A DNA stretch of 64,000 nt from Polyangium sp. 15x6. GTDB lineage: Bacteria; Myxococcota_A; Polyangia; Polyangiales; Polyangiaceae. The notes under the pieces were generated by a model. It was not told the origin of the DNA. It was given only the letters and a program-made list of their open reading frames with translations, and ran no database searches. The stretch spans positions 81,632 through 145,631 of the forward strand of contig NZ_JASBQE010000023.1 of NCBI RefSeq assembly GCF_029960785.1. The letters are read 5' to 3'. Made by a program: the position numbers and the translations under genes. Shown one piece after another: positions 10,450 through 18,928 of this stretch; positions within the stretch are counted from its first letter, which is position 1; each line of letters opens with the position of its first letter.

Positions 10450-12219
10450 ATGGAACGCGGCAAAATCGCTCAGTGGGTGCTCATCGGCATCGCTGCCATC
10501 CTGTTCTGGCAGTTCGGCGGCAACCTGTTCGGCAAGGGCAACGAAGAGATCCAGCCGAACACGTTCTACGACGCCAACCGGCTGCCGGACGCCCAGAGGC
10601 AGCCCGAGCAGATTTGCACGATCAGCGGCGCGCGCTTCGAGGCCGAGCTGTCCTCGCGCGGCGGATCGCTGCGCCACCTTCGGCTCACCGATCAAGGCAA
10701 GTACTCGAAGAACGGCAAGCCGATCGATCTCGTGACGACCTCGCAGGAGTGGCGCCAGCCGCTGCGAACGGACCTGCGTTTGCCCGGGGTCGAGAAGCAG
10801 CAGACGCCGTTCGACAACCTCGACTGGAAGCTCACGGAGCAGGACGGCAAGTCGTGCACGTTCGTCTACGAAGACGCGACCTCGAAGCTCACGAAGGTCG
10901 TGCGCGAGACGGGCAAACCTTTCGAGCTCGAAATGACGCTCGAGGTGAAGAACCTCTCCGCCGAGCCGCTCAAGCACAGGCTCACGGTGGAGCAGACCTC
11001 GTGGCGCACGACCGAGGAGACGAAGGGCAGCCTCGGCCGCATCTCGGAGCACATGACGGACGTCGTCGCTGCGACGACGGAGAAGGTCGATCGCCTGCAC
11101 GCCGACGCGTTCGAGCCGAAGGACTTCAAGGACAAGGAGTTCACGAACGAGTACTGGCGCCGTAGCCCCGGCGCCGCGAAGTGGGTCGCCGTGAGCAGCG
11201 TGTACTTCACGAAGGCCGCGATCCCGCTCGAAGGCCCCGCGCCGCTCGCCGAGACGCAGATCGAAGAGGACTGGAACCGCGACAAGTTCAACGCGGCGAA
11301 CCGCGAGAACGACAAGGACACGCACGGGCACGTCTACCGCGCGCGCCTCGCGTACCCCGACGTCGAGCTCGCGCCGCAGGCGACGCAGACGTACAAGGTC
11401 CTGAGCTTCACGGGCCCGAAGGAGCGCGAGGTGCTCGCCGGGGTCGGCCCGGGCATCACCGAGGTGATCGATCTCGGCACGTTCTCGCCGATCGCGAAGG
11501 TGCTCGTCGGCTACCTGAAGATCCTCCACAAGGCCGTGGGGAGCTGGGGCTTCGCGATCGCGCTGCTCACGATCACCGTGCGCATGCTGCTCTTCCCGCT
11601 CAGCATCTCGCAGATCAAGAGCAGCGCGGCCATGCGTCGGCTCAAGCCGGAGATGGACGACATCAACGCGCGCTACAAGGAAGATCCGGCGCAGCGTGGA
11701 CTCGCGCTCCAGGAGCTCTGGCGCAAGCACGGCGTGACGAACCCGGTGCTCGGGTGCATCCCGGTGCTCTTGCAGATGCCCGTGTGGTTCGCGCTCTACC
11801 AGGCCCTGCAGACGGCGGTCGAGCTCTACCACGTGCCCTTCCTGTCGGCCCGGATCATCCCGGATCTCTCGGACAAGGGCGAATACTTCGTCATCCCCGC
11901 GATCCTCGGCGCGTCGAGCTTCTTCCAGCAGAAGCTCATGCCGCCGCAGGGCGACCCGATGCAGCAGAAGATGATGCAGTACATGCTGCCCGGCATCTTC
12001 GTGGTGATGATGCTCTACCTGCCCGCAGGCCTCGGCGTGTACATGCTGACCAACACGTGGCTCGGCATCGCCCAGCAGGTCGCGGTCGAGCGCTACCTGA
12101 GCCGCAAGACGCAGGGTTCCGCCGGCATCGAGGTGCGCGAGAAGCCAGAGAAATCTTCGGGCGACGAAACCAAGTCGGCGCCTGCTCTTGGAAAGGGAAA
12201 GGCACGTGTCCGTGGATAA
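10450..12219 (+). CDS. yidC: Membrane protein insertase YidC
   Basis: 589 residues from ATG 10450, which has AAGGA about 4 bases upstream; a TTG at 10435 is a less likely start. An N-terminal transmembrane segment (WVLIGIAAILFWQF) is followed by a large periplasmic beta-supersandwich domain (to ~residue 355). The conserved C-terminal insertase core has five membrane segments, including WGFAIALLTITVRMLLFPLS with the central Arg of the hydrophilic groove and PVLLQMPVWFALYQAL. It inserts and folds inner-membrane proteins with or without SecYEG. The C-terminal tail is basic, as expected for ribosome contact. Confidence 0.96.
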   Translation: MERGKIAQWVLIGIAAILFWQFGGNLFGKGNEEIQPNTFYDANRLPDAQRQPEQICTISGARFEAELSSRGGSLRHLRLTDQGKYSKNGKPIDLVTTSQEWRQPLRTDLRLPGVEKQQTPFDNLDWKLTEQDGKSCTFVYEDATSKLTKVVRETGKPFELEMTLEVKNLSAEPLKHRLTVEQTSWRTTEETKGSLGRISEHMTDVVAATTEKVDRLHADAFEPKDFKDKEFTNEYWRRSPGAAKWVAVSSVYFTKAAIPLEGPAPLAETQIEEDWNRDKFNAANRENDKDTHGHVYRARLAYPDVELAPQATQTYKVLSFTGPKEREVLAGVGPGITEVIDLGTFSPIAKVLVGYLKILHKAVGSWGFAIALLTITVRMLLFPLSISQIKSSAAMRRLKPEMDDINARYKEDPAQRGLALQELWRKHGVTNPVLGCIPVLLQMPVWFALYQALQTAVELYHVPFLSARIIPDLSDKGEYFVIPAILGASSFFQQKLMPPQGDPMQQKMMQYMLPGIFVVMMLYLPAGLGVYMLTNTWLGIAQQVAVERYLSRKTQGSAGIEVREKPEKSSGDETKSAPALGKGKARVRG

Positions 12220-12787
12220 TGGAGCTCCCGGGAAGACCAGCGTGAACGCCGAAGGCACCCGGCACGACGACGAGCGCGACGAGCGCGTCGCCGAGACAGC
12301 AGCAGTCCCGTTCGAGGAGGATGGTCGCGCCGATCAAGCGCTCGACTTCGTCATCGATACGCTCGCCGCGATGGGCATGGACTGCACCGTGGACCTGCTC
12401 GAGAACGAGCCGGAAGATCCGCCCGAGGAGATCCGGCTGGAGATCGAAGGCAGGGACGCCGGCCGCATCATCGGCAAGAAGGGCCAGACGCTCGCCGCGC
12501 TGCAGTTCCTCGCCAACCGCGTGATCAACCGACCCGGCAAGCAGCGCCGCCACGTGATCATCGACGCCGAGGGCTACCGCGCCCGCCGCGAAGAGACGCT
12601 CACCTCGATGGCCCGGCGCCTCGGCAAGCAGGCCGTCGAGGAGGGGAAGATCATCACGTTCGAACCGATGAACCCGCAGGATCGCCGCGTCGTGCACCTC
12701 GCGCTCGCGAAGTTCCCCGGTGTCGTCACGAAGAGCGACGGCGAAGGCGACGCGCGCCGCGTGCAGATCATCCCCGTTCGTCGCTAG
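12206..12787 (+). CDS. khpB: KH/R3H RNA-binding protein KhpB (Jag)
   Basis: 193 residues from GTG 12206, with GGAAAGG upstream; it overlaps the yidC end by 14 bases, so coupling is likely. After an acidic N-terminal ~35 residues comes a KH type-II domain with the GxxG loop RIIGKKGQTLAALQFL, then an R3H domain with the R-x3-H motif RRVVH. The usual Jag_N domain is absent. KhpB proteins bind RNA and influence cell division and envelope growth. Position after yidC is the conserved one; the commonly following mnmE is not here. Confidence 0.9.
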   Translation: MSVDNGAPGKTSVNAEGTRHDDERDERVAETAAVPFEEDGRADQALDFVIDTLAAMGMDCTVDLLENEPEDPPEEIRLEIEGRDAGRIIGKKGQTLAALQFLANRVINRPGKQRRHVIIDAEGYRARREETLTSMARRLGKQAVEEGKIITFEPMNPQDRRVVHLALAKFPGVVTKSDGEGDARRVQIIPVRR

Positions 12788-12862
12788 TTGCCGCGAACGG
12801 ATCGTGCGGGGCGGTGAGTTCGTCGCCCCGCGATCCACCGCATCCACACGCTCCATGATCGG

Positions 12863-12890
12863 TTGACAGCGTGGGGACGGTATGCATAAT
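12863..12890 (+). promoter_or_regulatory. Near-consensus sigma-70 promoter of rplS
   Basis: TTGACA (12863-12868, 6 of 6) and CATAAT (12885-12890, 5 of 6) are separated by 16 bases. Transcription would start near 12897, giving a leader of ~74 bases before rplS. It is one of the clearest promoters in the window and separates rplS from the khpB operon. Confidence 0.75.
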
Positions 12891-12970
12891 GCCGCTCCCT
12901 CGTCGTCTCCGGCAGGCGTGGAGCCGTTTGCCCCAACAGCCGGGACCATCCCCAGTCGAAGGACCGCGCC

Positions 12971-13327
12971 ATGCTCACCTCGAACGTACTTGCGAAGATC
13001 GAAACCCCGCAGCTCCGCGAGGGGCTCCCGGAGTTCCGGGTCGGCGACACCGTCCGGGTCCACTACCGCATCGTCGAGGGCGAGAAGGAGCGTATCCAGG
13101 TCTTCCAGGGCGTCGTTTTGAAGCAGCGTCGGGCTGGTGCGCGCAGCACCTTCACGGTCCGCAAGGTGAGCTTCAACGTGGGCGTGGAGCGTATCTTCCC
13201 GACGCACAGCCCCCGCATCGACAAGATCGAGGTGGTCTCGCGCGGCGTCGTTCGTCGCTCGCGCCTGTTCTACCTCCGCTCGCTGGCCGGCAAGGCCGCC
13301 CGCGTGCGCGACGCCAAGGACGGCTGA
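12971..13327 (+). CDS. rplS: 50S ribosomal protein L19
   Basis: 118 residues, full length. Conserved L19 blocks are visible: [58 protein letters not shown] and RSRLFYLR near the end. L19 lies at the 30S-50S interface. It is transcribed from its own promoter and closed by a strong terminator. The usual rpsP-rimM-trmD partners are not adjacent, so rplS is detached from its common operon here. Confidence 0.97.
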   Translation: MLTSNVLAKIETPQLREGLPEFRVGDTVRVHYRIVEGEKERIQVFQGVVLKQRRAGARSTFTVRKVSFNVGVERIFPTHSPRIDKIEVVSRGVVRRSRLFYLRSLAGKAARVRDAKDG

Positions 13328-13688
13328 TCCGGAAGGCCCCACCTCGGGGCCTCCCGCTTCCGCTCTCTCCCGCTCTCTCATCACGAAGGGTGTCCCAGGG
13401 CCAATCCAGCCCAGGACACCCTTTCGTTTTTCAACCGCTCGCGGCCCCGGCTCCACGTCTCGCCGCGCCGGGCCCCGCTTCCTTTTGCGCATCGGCAGCA
13501 GTCCTTCGTCGCGCCGGGAGTCCTTCCCGCGGCCCCTGGGATGTGCTGCGCTGCGTCGTGCTCCGAGGTGCCTCGTCCACCCCCCGCCGAGGGAAAGAGC
13601 ACTTCTTCTTGATCCTCGGTCCGGCCCCCACGGTATGCTGCCGCCGAGGCGGACGAGGTCTTTGGTCCGTCAACACGAGAAGGACACT
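13328..13688. other. Intergenic region after rplS with terminator hairpins and FHA-gene leader
   Basis: 361 bases without a gene. A first hairpin (AGGCCCC 13334-13340 / GGGGCCT 13346-13352) lacks a T run; the main terminator is at 13386-13432. From 13433 on there is only the leader of the next gene. A weak promoter candidate is TTGATC at 13609 and TATGCT at 13634, with a long 19-base spacer. The AGAAGGA box just before 13689 is the ribosome-binding site of the FHA gene. Confidence 0.6.
13386..13432 (+). terminator. Rho-independent terminator of rplS
   Basis: A perfect 10-bp stem, AAGGGTGTCC at 13386-13395 pairing with GGACACCCTT at 13414-13423, is followed by TCGTTTTT. Strength and position, 60 bases after the rplS stop, make it the rplS terminator. 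Confidence 0.85.
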
Positions 13689-14957
13689 ATGAACTGCCCG
13701 CGTTGCGGCGCGCCTGCCACACCCGCCGACAAGTTCTGCGCGATCTGTGCCTCTCCGCTCGGGCCCTCGGCGCCCGGCGCCTTCGGTCCTCCTCCGCCCC
13801 CTCCCGCCTTCGGGCAAGCGCCGGGCTTCGGGCCTCCGCCGGCCCCGCCGGGCTTCGGGCCGCCTCCCGAGCCGCCGGGCTTCGGACCGCCCCCGCCGGC
13901 TCCCCCCGGCTTCGGCGGCGGCTTCGGGCCGCCCCCCTCGCCCACGGCGAACCCCAGCGCATTCGGGCCTCCTCCGCCCCCCGCGTTCGGCGCGCCGCCG
14001 CCGGCACCCGGTGGCTTCGGTCCGCCTCCGCCGCCCCCCGCATTCGGACCTCCGCCGGCGGGTCCCGGTGGCTTCGGTCCGCCGCCTGCGCCGCCTGGAT
14101 TCGGCCTGCCTCCCGAGCCGCCCTCGCCGCCGGGCGGGTTTGGCCCGCCGCCTGCGCCGCCTGGATTCGGCCCGCCTCCCGAGCCGCCGGCGCCCGCCGG
14201 CTTCGGTCCGCCGCCCGCGCCGCCTGGATTCGGCCCGCCTCCCGCGCCTCCGGGCTTTGGTCCGCCCCCCGAGCCGCCGCCGGCGCCTGCGGGGTTTGGC
14301 CCACCGCCTGGGCCGGCCGGCTTTGGTCCGCCGCCCGCGCCGCCTGGGTACGGGCCGCCGCCTGGGCCGGCAGGCTTCGGTCCGCCGCCCGCGCCGCCCG
14401 GGTACGGACCGCCGCCGGAGCCCGCGGTCGGTGGCTATCCGCCGCCTCCGGGACCTCGGCCGTTCGGCCCGCCGCCGATGGCGGACAAACCCGAAGGGTA
14501 CGCGCCGCCGCCGAAGCTCGAAAGTGGCTTCGATCTGAAGGAGCCGCAGCGGCGCGCGAACGCCGCGACCGCGGCCCCGGGGAATCCTCTGCCGACGCCC
14601 GGTCGGCAAGGAGGCGCGCCGGAGGGCCGCCGCGCGCTCGCAGGCTTCCTGGTGAGCTACCAGGACGATCCGCTCGGCAAGTTCTGGCCGCTCTGGCAGG
14701 GCAAGAACTCGGTCGGCCGCGCGGACACGGGTCAGAAGGTCGACGTGGAGATCGCGCACGGCACGACGTCCACGAATCACGCGACGATCGACTGCGAAGG
14801 TGGGAGGTTCATCCTGAGTGATCTCGGCTCGACGAACGGCACCTTCCACAACGAGGAAGCCATCGGCTTCAAGGGCAGGCGCGAGCTGCGTGACGGCGAC
14901 AAGATCCGCTTCGGCGGCTTCAGCGTCATCACCTTCATCGTGACCGCTCGGACCTAG
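13689..14957 (+). CDS. Zinc-ribbon, Pro/Gly-repeat, FHA-domain protein
   Basis: 422 residues; ATG 13689 has AAGGA just upstream. It opens with a zinc ribbon (CPRCG, then CAIC about 14 residues later). Residues ~30-260 are a low-complexity region built from repeats of GFGPPPAPP type. A C-terminal FHA domain follows (NSVGRADTGQ, STNHATI, LSDLGSTNGTFHNEE). FHA domains bind phosphothreonine peptides; the SxxH and STNGT motifs are intact. No membrane segment is seen, so it is likely a cytoplasmic adaptor. First gene of a run with VWA-FHA, PP2C and FHA-ABC genes. Confidence 0.88.
   Translation: MNCPRCGAPATPADKFCAICASPLGPSAPGAFGPPPPPPAFGQAPGFGPPPAPPGFGPPPEPPGFGPPPPAPPGFGGGFGPPPSPTANPSAFGPPPPPAFGAPPPAPGGFGPPPPPPAFGPPPAGPGGFGPPPAPPGFGLPPEPPSPPGGFGPPPAPPGFGPPPEPPAPAGFGPPPAPPGFGPPPAPPGFGPPPEPPPAPAGFGPPPGPAGFGPPPAPPGYGPPPGPAGFGPPPAPPGYGPPPEPAVGGYPPPPGPRPFGPPPMADKPEGYAPPPKLESGFDLKEPQRRANAATAAPGNPLPTPGRQGGAPEGRRALAGFLVSYQDDPLGKFWPLWQGKNSVGRADTGQKVDVEIAHGTTSTNHATIDCEGGRFILSDLGSTNGTFHNEEAIGFKGRRELRDGDKIRFGGFSVITFIVTART
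13780..14470 (+). repeat. Degenerate in-frame repeat encoding GFGPPPAPP units
   Basis: About 690 bases of C/G-rich imperfect tandem units of roughly 27-36 bases, each coding for a variant of GFGPPP followed by (A/E)PP. Unit length changes by whole codons, so the frame is kept. It is a coding low-complexity repeat inside the zinc-ribbon/FHA gene and likely to vary between strains. Confidence 0.85.
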
Positions 14958-15213
14958 GGGTCGCGCGGAGAAGCCCCGTGCGGAACGCCCTTTTCACCCT
15001 ACCCAGCTCCTCGACGAGATGACGCCCCCGCGCGCTCGCGTCGCCCGAGGCAGCCGTCCCCCGCGCTCTCCGCGCAGGGCGGACGCGCTTCGCTGCCTCG
15101 ACGCGCGAGAGCACGCGGCGGCCACGCTCGCGGACCGTGCGCGTGCGCGGAGGTGCCCGTCACCCCGCGACAGCGCCGGCTCGCCGAGGACCCCCAATGT
15201 TGGAGGCTCAAGC

Positions 15214-17406
15214 ATGAACCCGTTGCCCCACGGAGCCGCCGGCGCAGTCGCTCGATCTGCGCGCAAGAAGGCTCCCCTGTTCGCGCTCCCCGCGCTCGCA
15301 GCGCTCGCGGCGATCCTCTTCGCCGCCGCGCCCTCCTTCGCCGCTCCGGAGGCGAGGATCCTCCGCATCGATCCGCGCACGAGCACGGTCGACGGCTCGC
15401 CCGTGCTCACGACCGTGATCGATCTCGTCCAGAACAAGCGTTTGTCGGACGCGACACGGCCCTGCGCGGCGCTGAACGGCGACGCGTTCAACGATTGCGT
15501 GTCGAACGCGATCGAGCAGCCGAACGCGCTCTACTCGTCGTTCGACTTCCCCGAGAAGAACGCGGTGCTCAGCGTCGTCGTCGACGGCTCCGACACCGCG
15601 GCCCGGTTCGAGTCGAAGGCGCGCTGGGGCGAGAGCACGAGCCAGCCCGGCGTGGGCACCGCGTGGCTCATCCTCATCGACGCGGCGTCCTCGATGGGCA
15701 CGCGCTTCGACGAGGCGAAGTCCGTCGCGACCGCGTTCGTCAACGCGATGGGCCCGAACGACATCGTCGACGTGATGTTCTTCAACGACAAGAGCGTCGT
15801 CGAAGATTCGAAGTGGGTGAACAACAAGCAGACGGCGCTCCAGACGATCGCGAGCGTCAAGAACACGTTCCCCACGCAGGGCCGCACGCGCCCGCTCTTC
15901 AACATCATCAAGACCGCGGCCACCGACGGCTTCCGGGAGCTCGGCAACGTGGGCACGAACGTCGTCGTGCCCATGCACCAGGCCATGGTGGTGCTCTCGA
16001 ACGGCGCGGCAGGCGCCGATCCGAGCTCGACGGCCGCGGCCTCGAACCTGCTCAAGGACTACCTCACGAAGGGCCGCTTCCCGGAGAACAACGAGGTCCT
16101 CCCGAAGACGCCCGTGCCGGTCATCTCGATCTGGTTCCCGAGCAAGCTCGTCGAGGAGTTCACCGCGAACTCGCGCGAGTTCATGGAAGGGCTCGCGAAC
16201 ACCGAGATCGGCGGCTTCTACAGCATCGTGCGCGACAGGCAGGAAGCGCGCGCGGTGAACATCGTCAACGCCGTCCGCTCGCGCTTCAACAAGATGCACA
16301 TCGTCAAGTGGCGCGTCTCGTGTGTCGCGCTGAGCTTGACGCAGACCATCCGCCTCGCGTTCCTCAACACCGATCCGCTGATCGCCGGCGACGCGACGTT
16401 CCAGAACGTGCCCGTCGGCATCGATCCCTCGCAGTGGCCGCTCGACATCGATCGTGAGGCCACCGAACGCGCCGCGGCGAAGGATCCCGTGTATCCCGGC
16501 GGGACCGTGAAGGTCTTCGGCAACTTCTGCTGGGGCGGCAACACGCAGCGGGCCGAGCTCTACATGGTTCCCAAGAACCAGCCCGCGCCCGCCTCGCTCC
16601 AGGGCGGCAGCATCGAGGACGCGAAGAAGGCCCAGCGCACGCTCATCGAGCAAGGCATGCGCGGCAAGGCCACGACGGCCGGCGAGAGCATGGTCGAGTT
16701 CGAACTGCCGAACACCGACAAGTTCCTGGCGGGCAAGGGCGAGCAGATGACCGCGCGCCTCATCGTCTACGACAACCAGGCCAAGCGCACGAGCGCCATC
16801 ACCGCCGACAAGATCATCACGGTGAAGGCGAAAGAGGCGCCGCTGCCCTACTTGCTCATCGGCGGCATCACCTTCGGCGGCGTGGTCCTCGTCCTGCTCG
16901 TCGTCTCGATCTTCCGCAGCGGCGGCAACAAGCGACGCGCCGGCGCCGCGCCCACGACGGCCCCGCGCCCCGCGGGTGGCCCGCCCGGCCCGATGGGCGG
17001 CGGCTACGCGCCCGCCGTGCCCATGGGCGGCGGCGTGCCCGGCATGGGCGGCCCCGACTTCGGCGGCGGCTACGGTCCTCCTCCGATGGGCGGCGGCTCC
17101 GTCGGCGGCTCCGCGAACCGCGCGGTGCTCTCCGGCTCGCTCGGCATCTTCACGTTCAACCCGGGCACGGAGATGCGCGTCGGCCGCGACGCCGCGACGT
17201 GTCAGATCGTGGTGAACGAGCCGCGCGTCTCCGGCAGCCACGCCGTCATCAAGTTCGAGAACGGCCAGCTCTTCGTGCGTGACGAGAACTCGAACAACGG
17301 CACGAGCATCAATGGCAACCGCATCCCGCCGCTCGTGTGGACGCCTGTCCCGCCCGGCTCGATGCTTCGCTTCGGCCCCATCGAGTTCAACGTCCGTTTC
17401 GAGTAG
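15214..17406 (+). CDS. VWA-domain membrane protein with cytoplasmic FHA domain
   Basis: 730 residues from ATG 15214, which has GGAGG 8 bases upstream. A signal segment (LFALPALAALAAILFAAAPSFA) leads into a periplasmic part with a von Willebrand A fold (WLILIDAASSMGTRFDEAK). One membrane segment near residues 543-567 (YLLIGGITFGGVVLVLLVVSIF) is followed by a Gly/Pro-rich linker and a C-terminal FHA domain (MRVGRDAATCQIVV, VSGSHAVI, NSNNGTSINGN). The MIDAS motif reads DAASS instead of DxSxS, so metal binding may be weak. The topology suggests that a periplasmic event is linked to a phospho-dependent cytoplasmic partner. Neighbouring PP2C could control that partner. Confidence 0.85.
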   Translation: MNPLPHGAAGAVARSARKKAPLFALPALAALAAILFAAAPSFAAPEARILRIDPRTSTVDGSPVLTTVIDLVQNKRLSDATRPCAALNGDAFNDCVSNAIEQPNALYSSFDFPEKNAVLSVVVDGSDTAARFESKARWGESTSQPGVGTAWLILIDAASSMGTRFDEAKSVATAFVNAMGPNDIVDVMFFNDKSVVEDSKWVNNKQTALQTIASVKNTFPTQGRTRPLFNIIKTAATDGFRELGNVGTNVVVPMHQAMVVLSNGAAGADPSSTAAASNLLKDYLTKGRFPENNEVLPKTPVPVISIWFPSKLVEEFTANSREFMEGLANTEIGGFYSIVRDRQEARAVNIVNAVRSRFNKMHIVKWRVSCVALSLTQTIRLAFLNTDPLIAGDATFQNVPVGIDPSQWPLDIDREATERAAAKDPVYPGGTVKVFGNFCWGGNTQRAELYMVPKNQPAPASLQGGSIEDAKKAQRTLIEQGMRGKATTAGESMVEFELPNTDKFLAGKGEQMTARLIVYDNQAKRTSAITADKIITVKAKEAPLPYLLIGGITFGGVVLVLLVVSIFRSGGNKRRAGAAPTTAPRPAGGPPGPMGGGYAPAVPMGGGVPGMGGPDFGGGYGPPPMGGGSVGGSANRAVLSGSLGIFTFNPGTEMRVGRDAATCQIVVNEPRVSGSHAVIKFENGQLFVRDENSNNGTSINGNRIPPLVWTPVPPGSMLRFGPIEFNVRFE

Positions 17407-17457
17407 TCTACGCTCGAACGACCGTCGTCCCGGCCCCCACCCCCCGGCCCTTCTGCG

Positions 17458-18822
17458 ATGAGCCAACCCCAGGCCCTCGGCACCCGCGTCCGGATCGAGT
17501 TCGCCCAGGCCAGCGATCCTGGCCGCGATCCGAACAAGCAGGTCAACGAGGACTCGTGCGGGTACGCCGAGACGCGCTTCGGCCATCTCGTCGTCCTCTG
17601 CGACGGCATGGGCGGGCACTACGGGGGCCGGGAGGCGAGCCGCACCGCGATCGCCACGATCTTCGAGGTCATCGATCAGGCCCCGACCGGCGCCACCGCC
17701 GCGACGGCACTCAAGGCCGCGATCGAAGAAGCCGGACGTCGCGTCTACCAGCTCGGCGGGCCGCCCGAGAACCGCGGGCGGCCCGGCTCGACCGTCGTGG
17801 CCATGCTGATCGGCGATCGCGGCCTCGACGTCGCGCACGTCGGTGACAGCCGCGCCTACTGCATCCGCGCGGGCCAGATCTACCCGCTCACGCGCGACCA
17901 CTCGATGGTGCAGGGCATGATCGACGCCGGCATGCTCACCGAGGCCGAGGCCATCGGGCATCCCGACGCGAACAAGATCACGCGCGCGCTCGGCATGCGC
18001 GCCGAGGTCGAGGTCGAGGTCCGACCCGAGCCGATGGAGATGTTCCCGGGCGACATCTTCCTCCAGTCGAGCGACGGCCTCACCGACCTCGTGCTCGGCG
18101 TCGACATCCTCGGCTCCGTGCGCCAGGCGCTCAACTCGGGCGCGCTCCCGCACGCCTGCAATCAGCTCGTCAACCTCGCGAACGATCGCGGCGGCCACGA
18201 CAACATCACCGTGCAGATGGTGCGCATCGTGGAGCTCGCGCCGCGCGCGTCGCACACGATCCCGCAAGCGCCCGCGATCGCGCCGGAGCCCGCGGCCTCG
18301 CGGCCTGCGCCTCCGCAGGAGACGCGACCGATGGCCGCGGTCGACACGGCGGCCGCCGCGGGAACGAAGCTCGGCTTGCCCCCGCCCGTGCCGGTCCCCA
18401 CGTTGCTCTCGCCCAGCACGTCCTCCGCGGCCCCGACCGCGCCCGAGCAGGGCGGCCTCCCCTTGCCGCCGCCTTCGCCTTCGTCGCCGGGCTTCGCGCC
18501 GGTGCAGCCGACGGCCGTCGATCGCCCCGTCGCGCCCTCGCCCACGATGCCCGAGCAGCCGCGCCTCGCGCCTTTTGCGGCCCAGCTCCCCTTGCCGCCG
18601 CCTTCGGCGCGTTATGCGCCCCCGCAGGCCACCCAGGTCACGGGCCAGGGTCCTTCTCCCACGCATCCGCCGGAGGTCCCGAAAGCCGTCCCCTCCGCGC
18701 CCTTGTCCGCGCCGGCCGGCGCGCGCCCTTCCCAGGCGGGCATCGTGTACGTGATCATCGGCATGTCGGCCGTGATCGCCGTGCTCTTGCTCCTGCTCAT
18801 CTGGGCTCTTTTCCTGCGCTGA
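17458..18822 (+). CDS. PP2C-type Ser/Thr phosphatase with C-terminal membrane anchor
   Basis: 454 residues. The PP2C core (residues ~1-260) holds the metal-binding and catalytic motifs: NEDSCGY, LCDGMGGHYGG, VAHVGDSRAY, LQSSDGLTDLV and GGHDNITV. A Pro-rich linker of ~170 residues leads to a C-terminal transmembrane helix (VYVIIGMSAVIAVLLLLLIWALF), placing the phosphatase on the cytoplasmic face of the inner membrane. It removes phosphate from Ser/Thr of proteins phosphorylated by Hanks-type kinases, and so would reverse the marks read by the FHA domains coded on both sides. No kinase gene lies in the window. Confidence 0.93.
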   Translation: MSQPQALGTRVRIEFAQASDPGRDPNKQVNEDSCGYAETRFGHLVVLCDGMGGHYGGREASRTAIATIFEVIDQAPTGATAATALKAAIEEAGRRVYQLGGPPENRGRPGSTVVAMLIGDRGLDVAHVGDSRAYCIRAGQIYPLTRDHSMVQGMIDAGMLTEAEAIGHPDANKITRALGMRAEVEVEVRPEPMEMFPGDIFLQSSDGLTDLVLGVDILGSVRQALNSGALPHACNQLVNLANDRGGHDNITVQMVRIVELAPRASHTIPQAPAIAPEPAASRPAPPQETRPMAAVDTAAAAGTKLGLPPPVPVPTLLSPSTSSAAPTAPEQGGLPLPPPSPSSPGFAPVQPTAVDRPVAPSPTMPEQPRLAPFAAQLPLPPPSARYAPPQATQVTGQGPSPTHPPEVPKAVPSAPLSAPAGARPSQAGIVYVIIGMSAVIAVLLLLLIWALFLR

Positions 18823-18928
18823 ACAACGCTGGCGAACGCCGCCCCGGCGTGCCTATCCTGCTCGCGTCACGCGAAGCGCGGCCGTCCCCGTTGCTCTCCG
18901 CGGACGTTCGTGGTGAAAGGTAGCCCGC

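Noticed and set aside
9976..12258. Minus-strand open frame of 760 codons
   Set aside because: Antisense to yidD-yidC, which are certain genes.
13780..14470. Periodic repeats suggestive of a CRISPR or satellite array
   Set aside because: Units are imperfect, have no spacers of constant length and keep one reading frame; they encode the GFGPPP repeat.
15208..18666. Minus-strand open frame of 1152 codons
   Set aside because: Antisense to the VWA-FHA and PP2C genes, whose domains and motifs are intact; His/Arg/Glu-rich without any motif.
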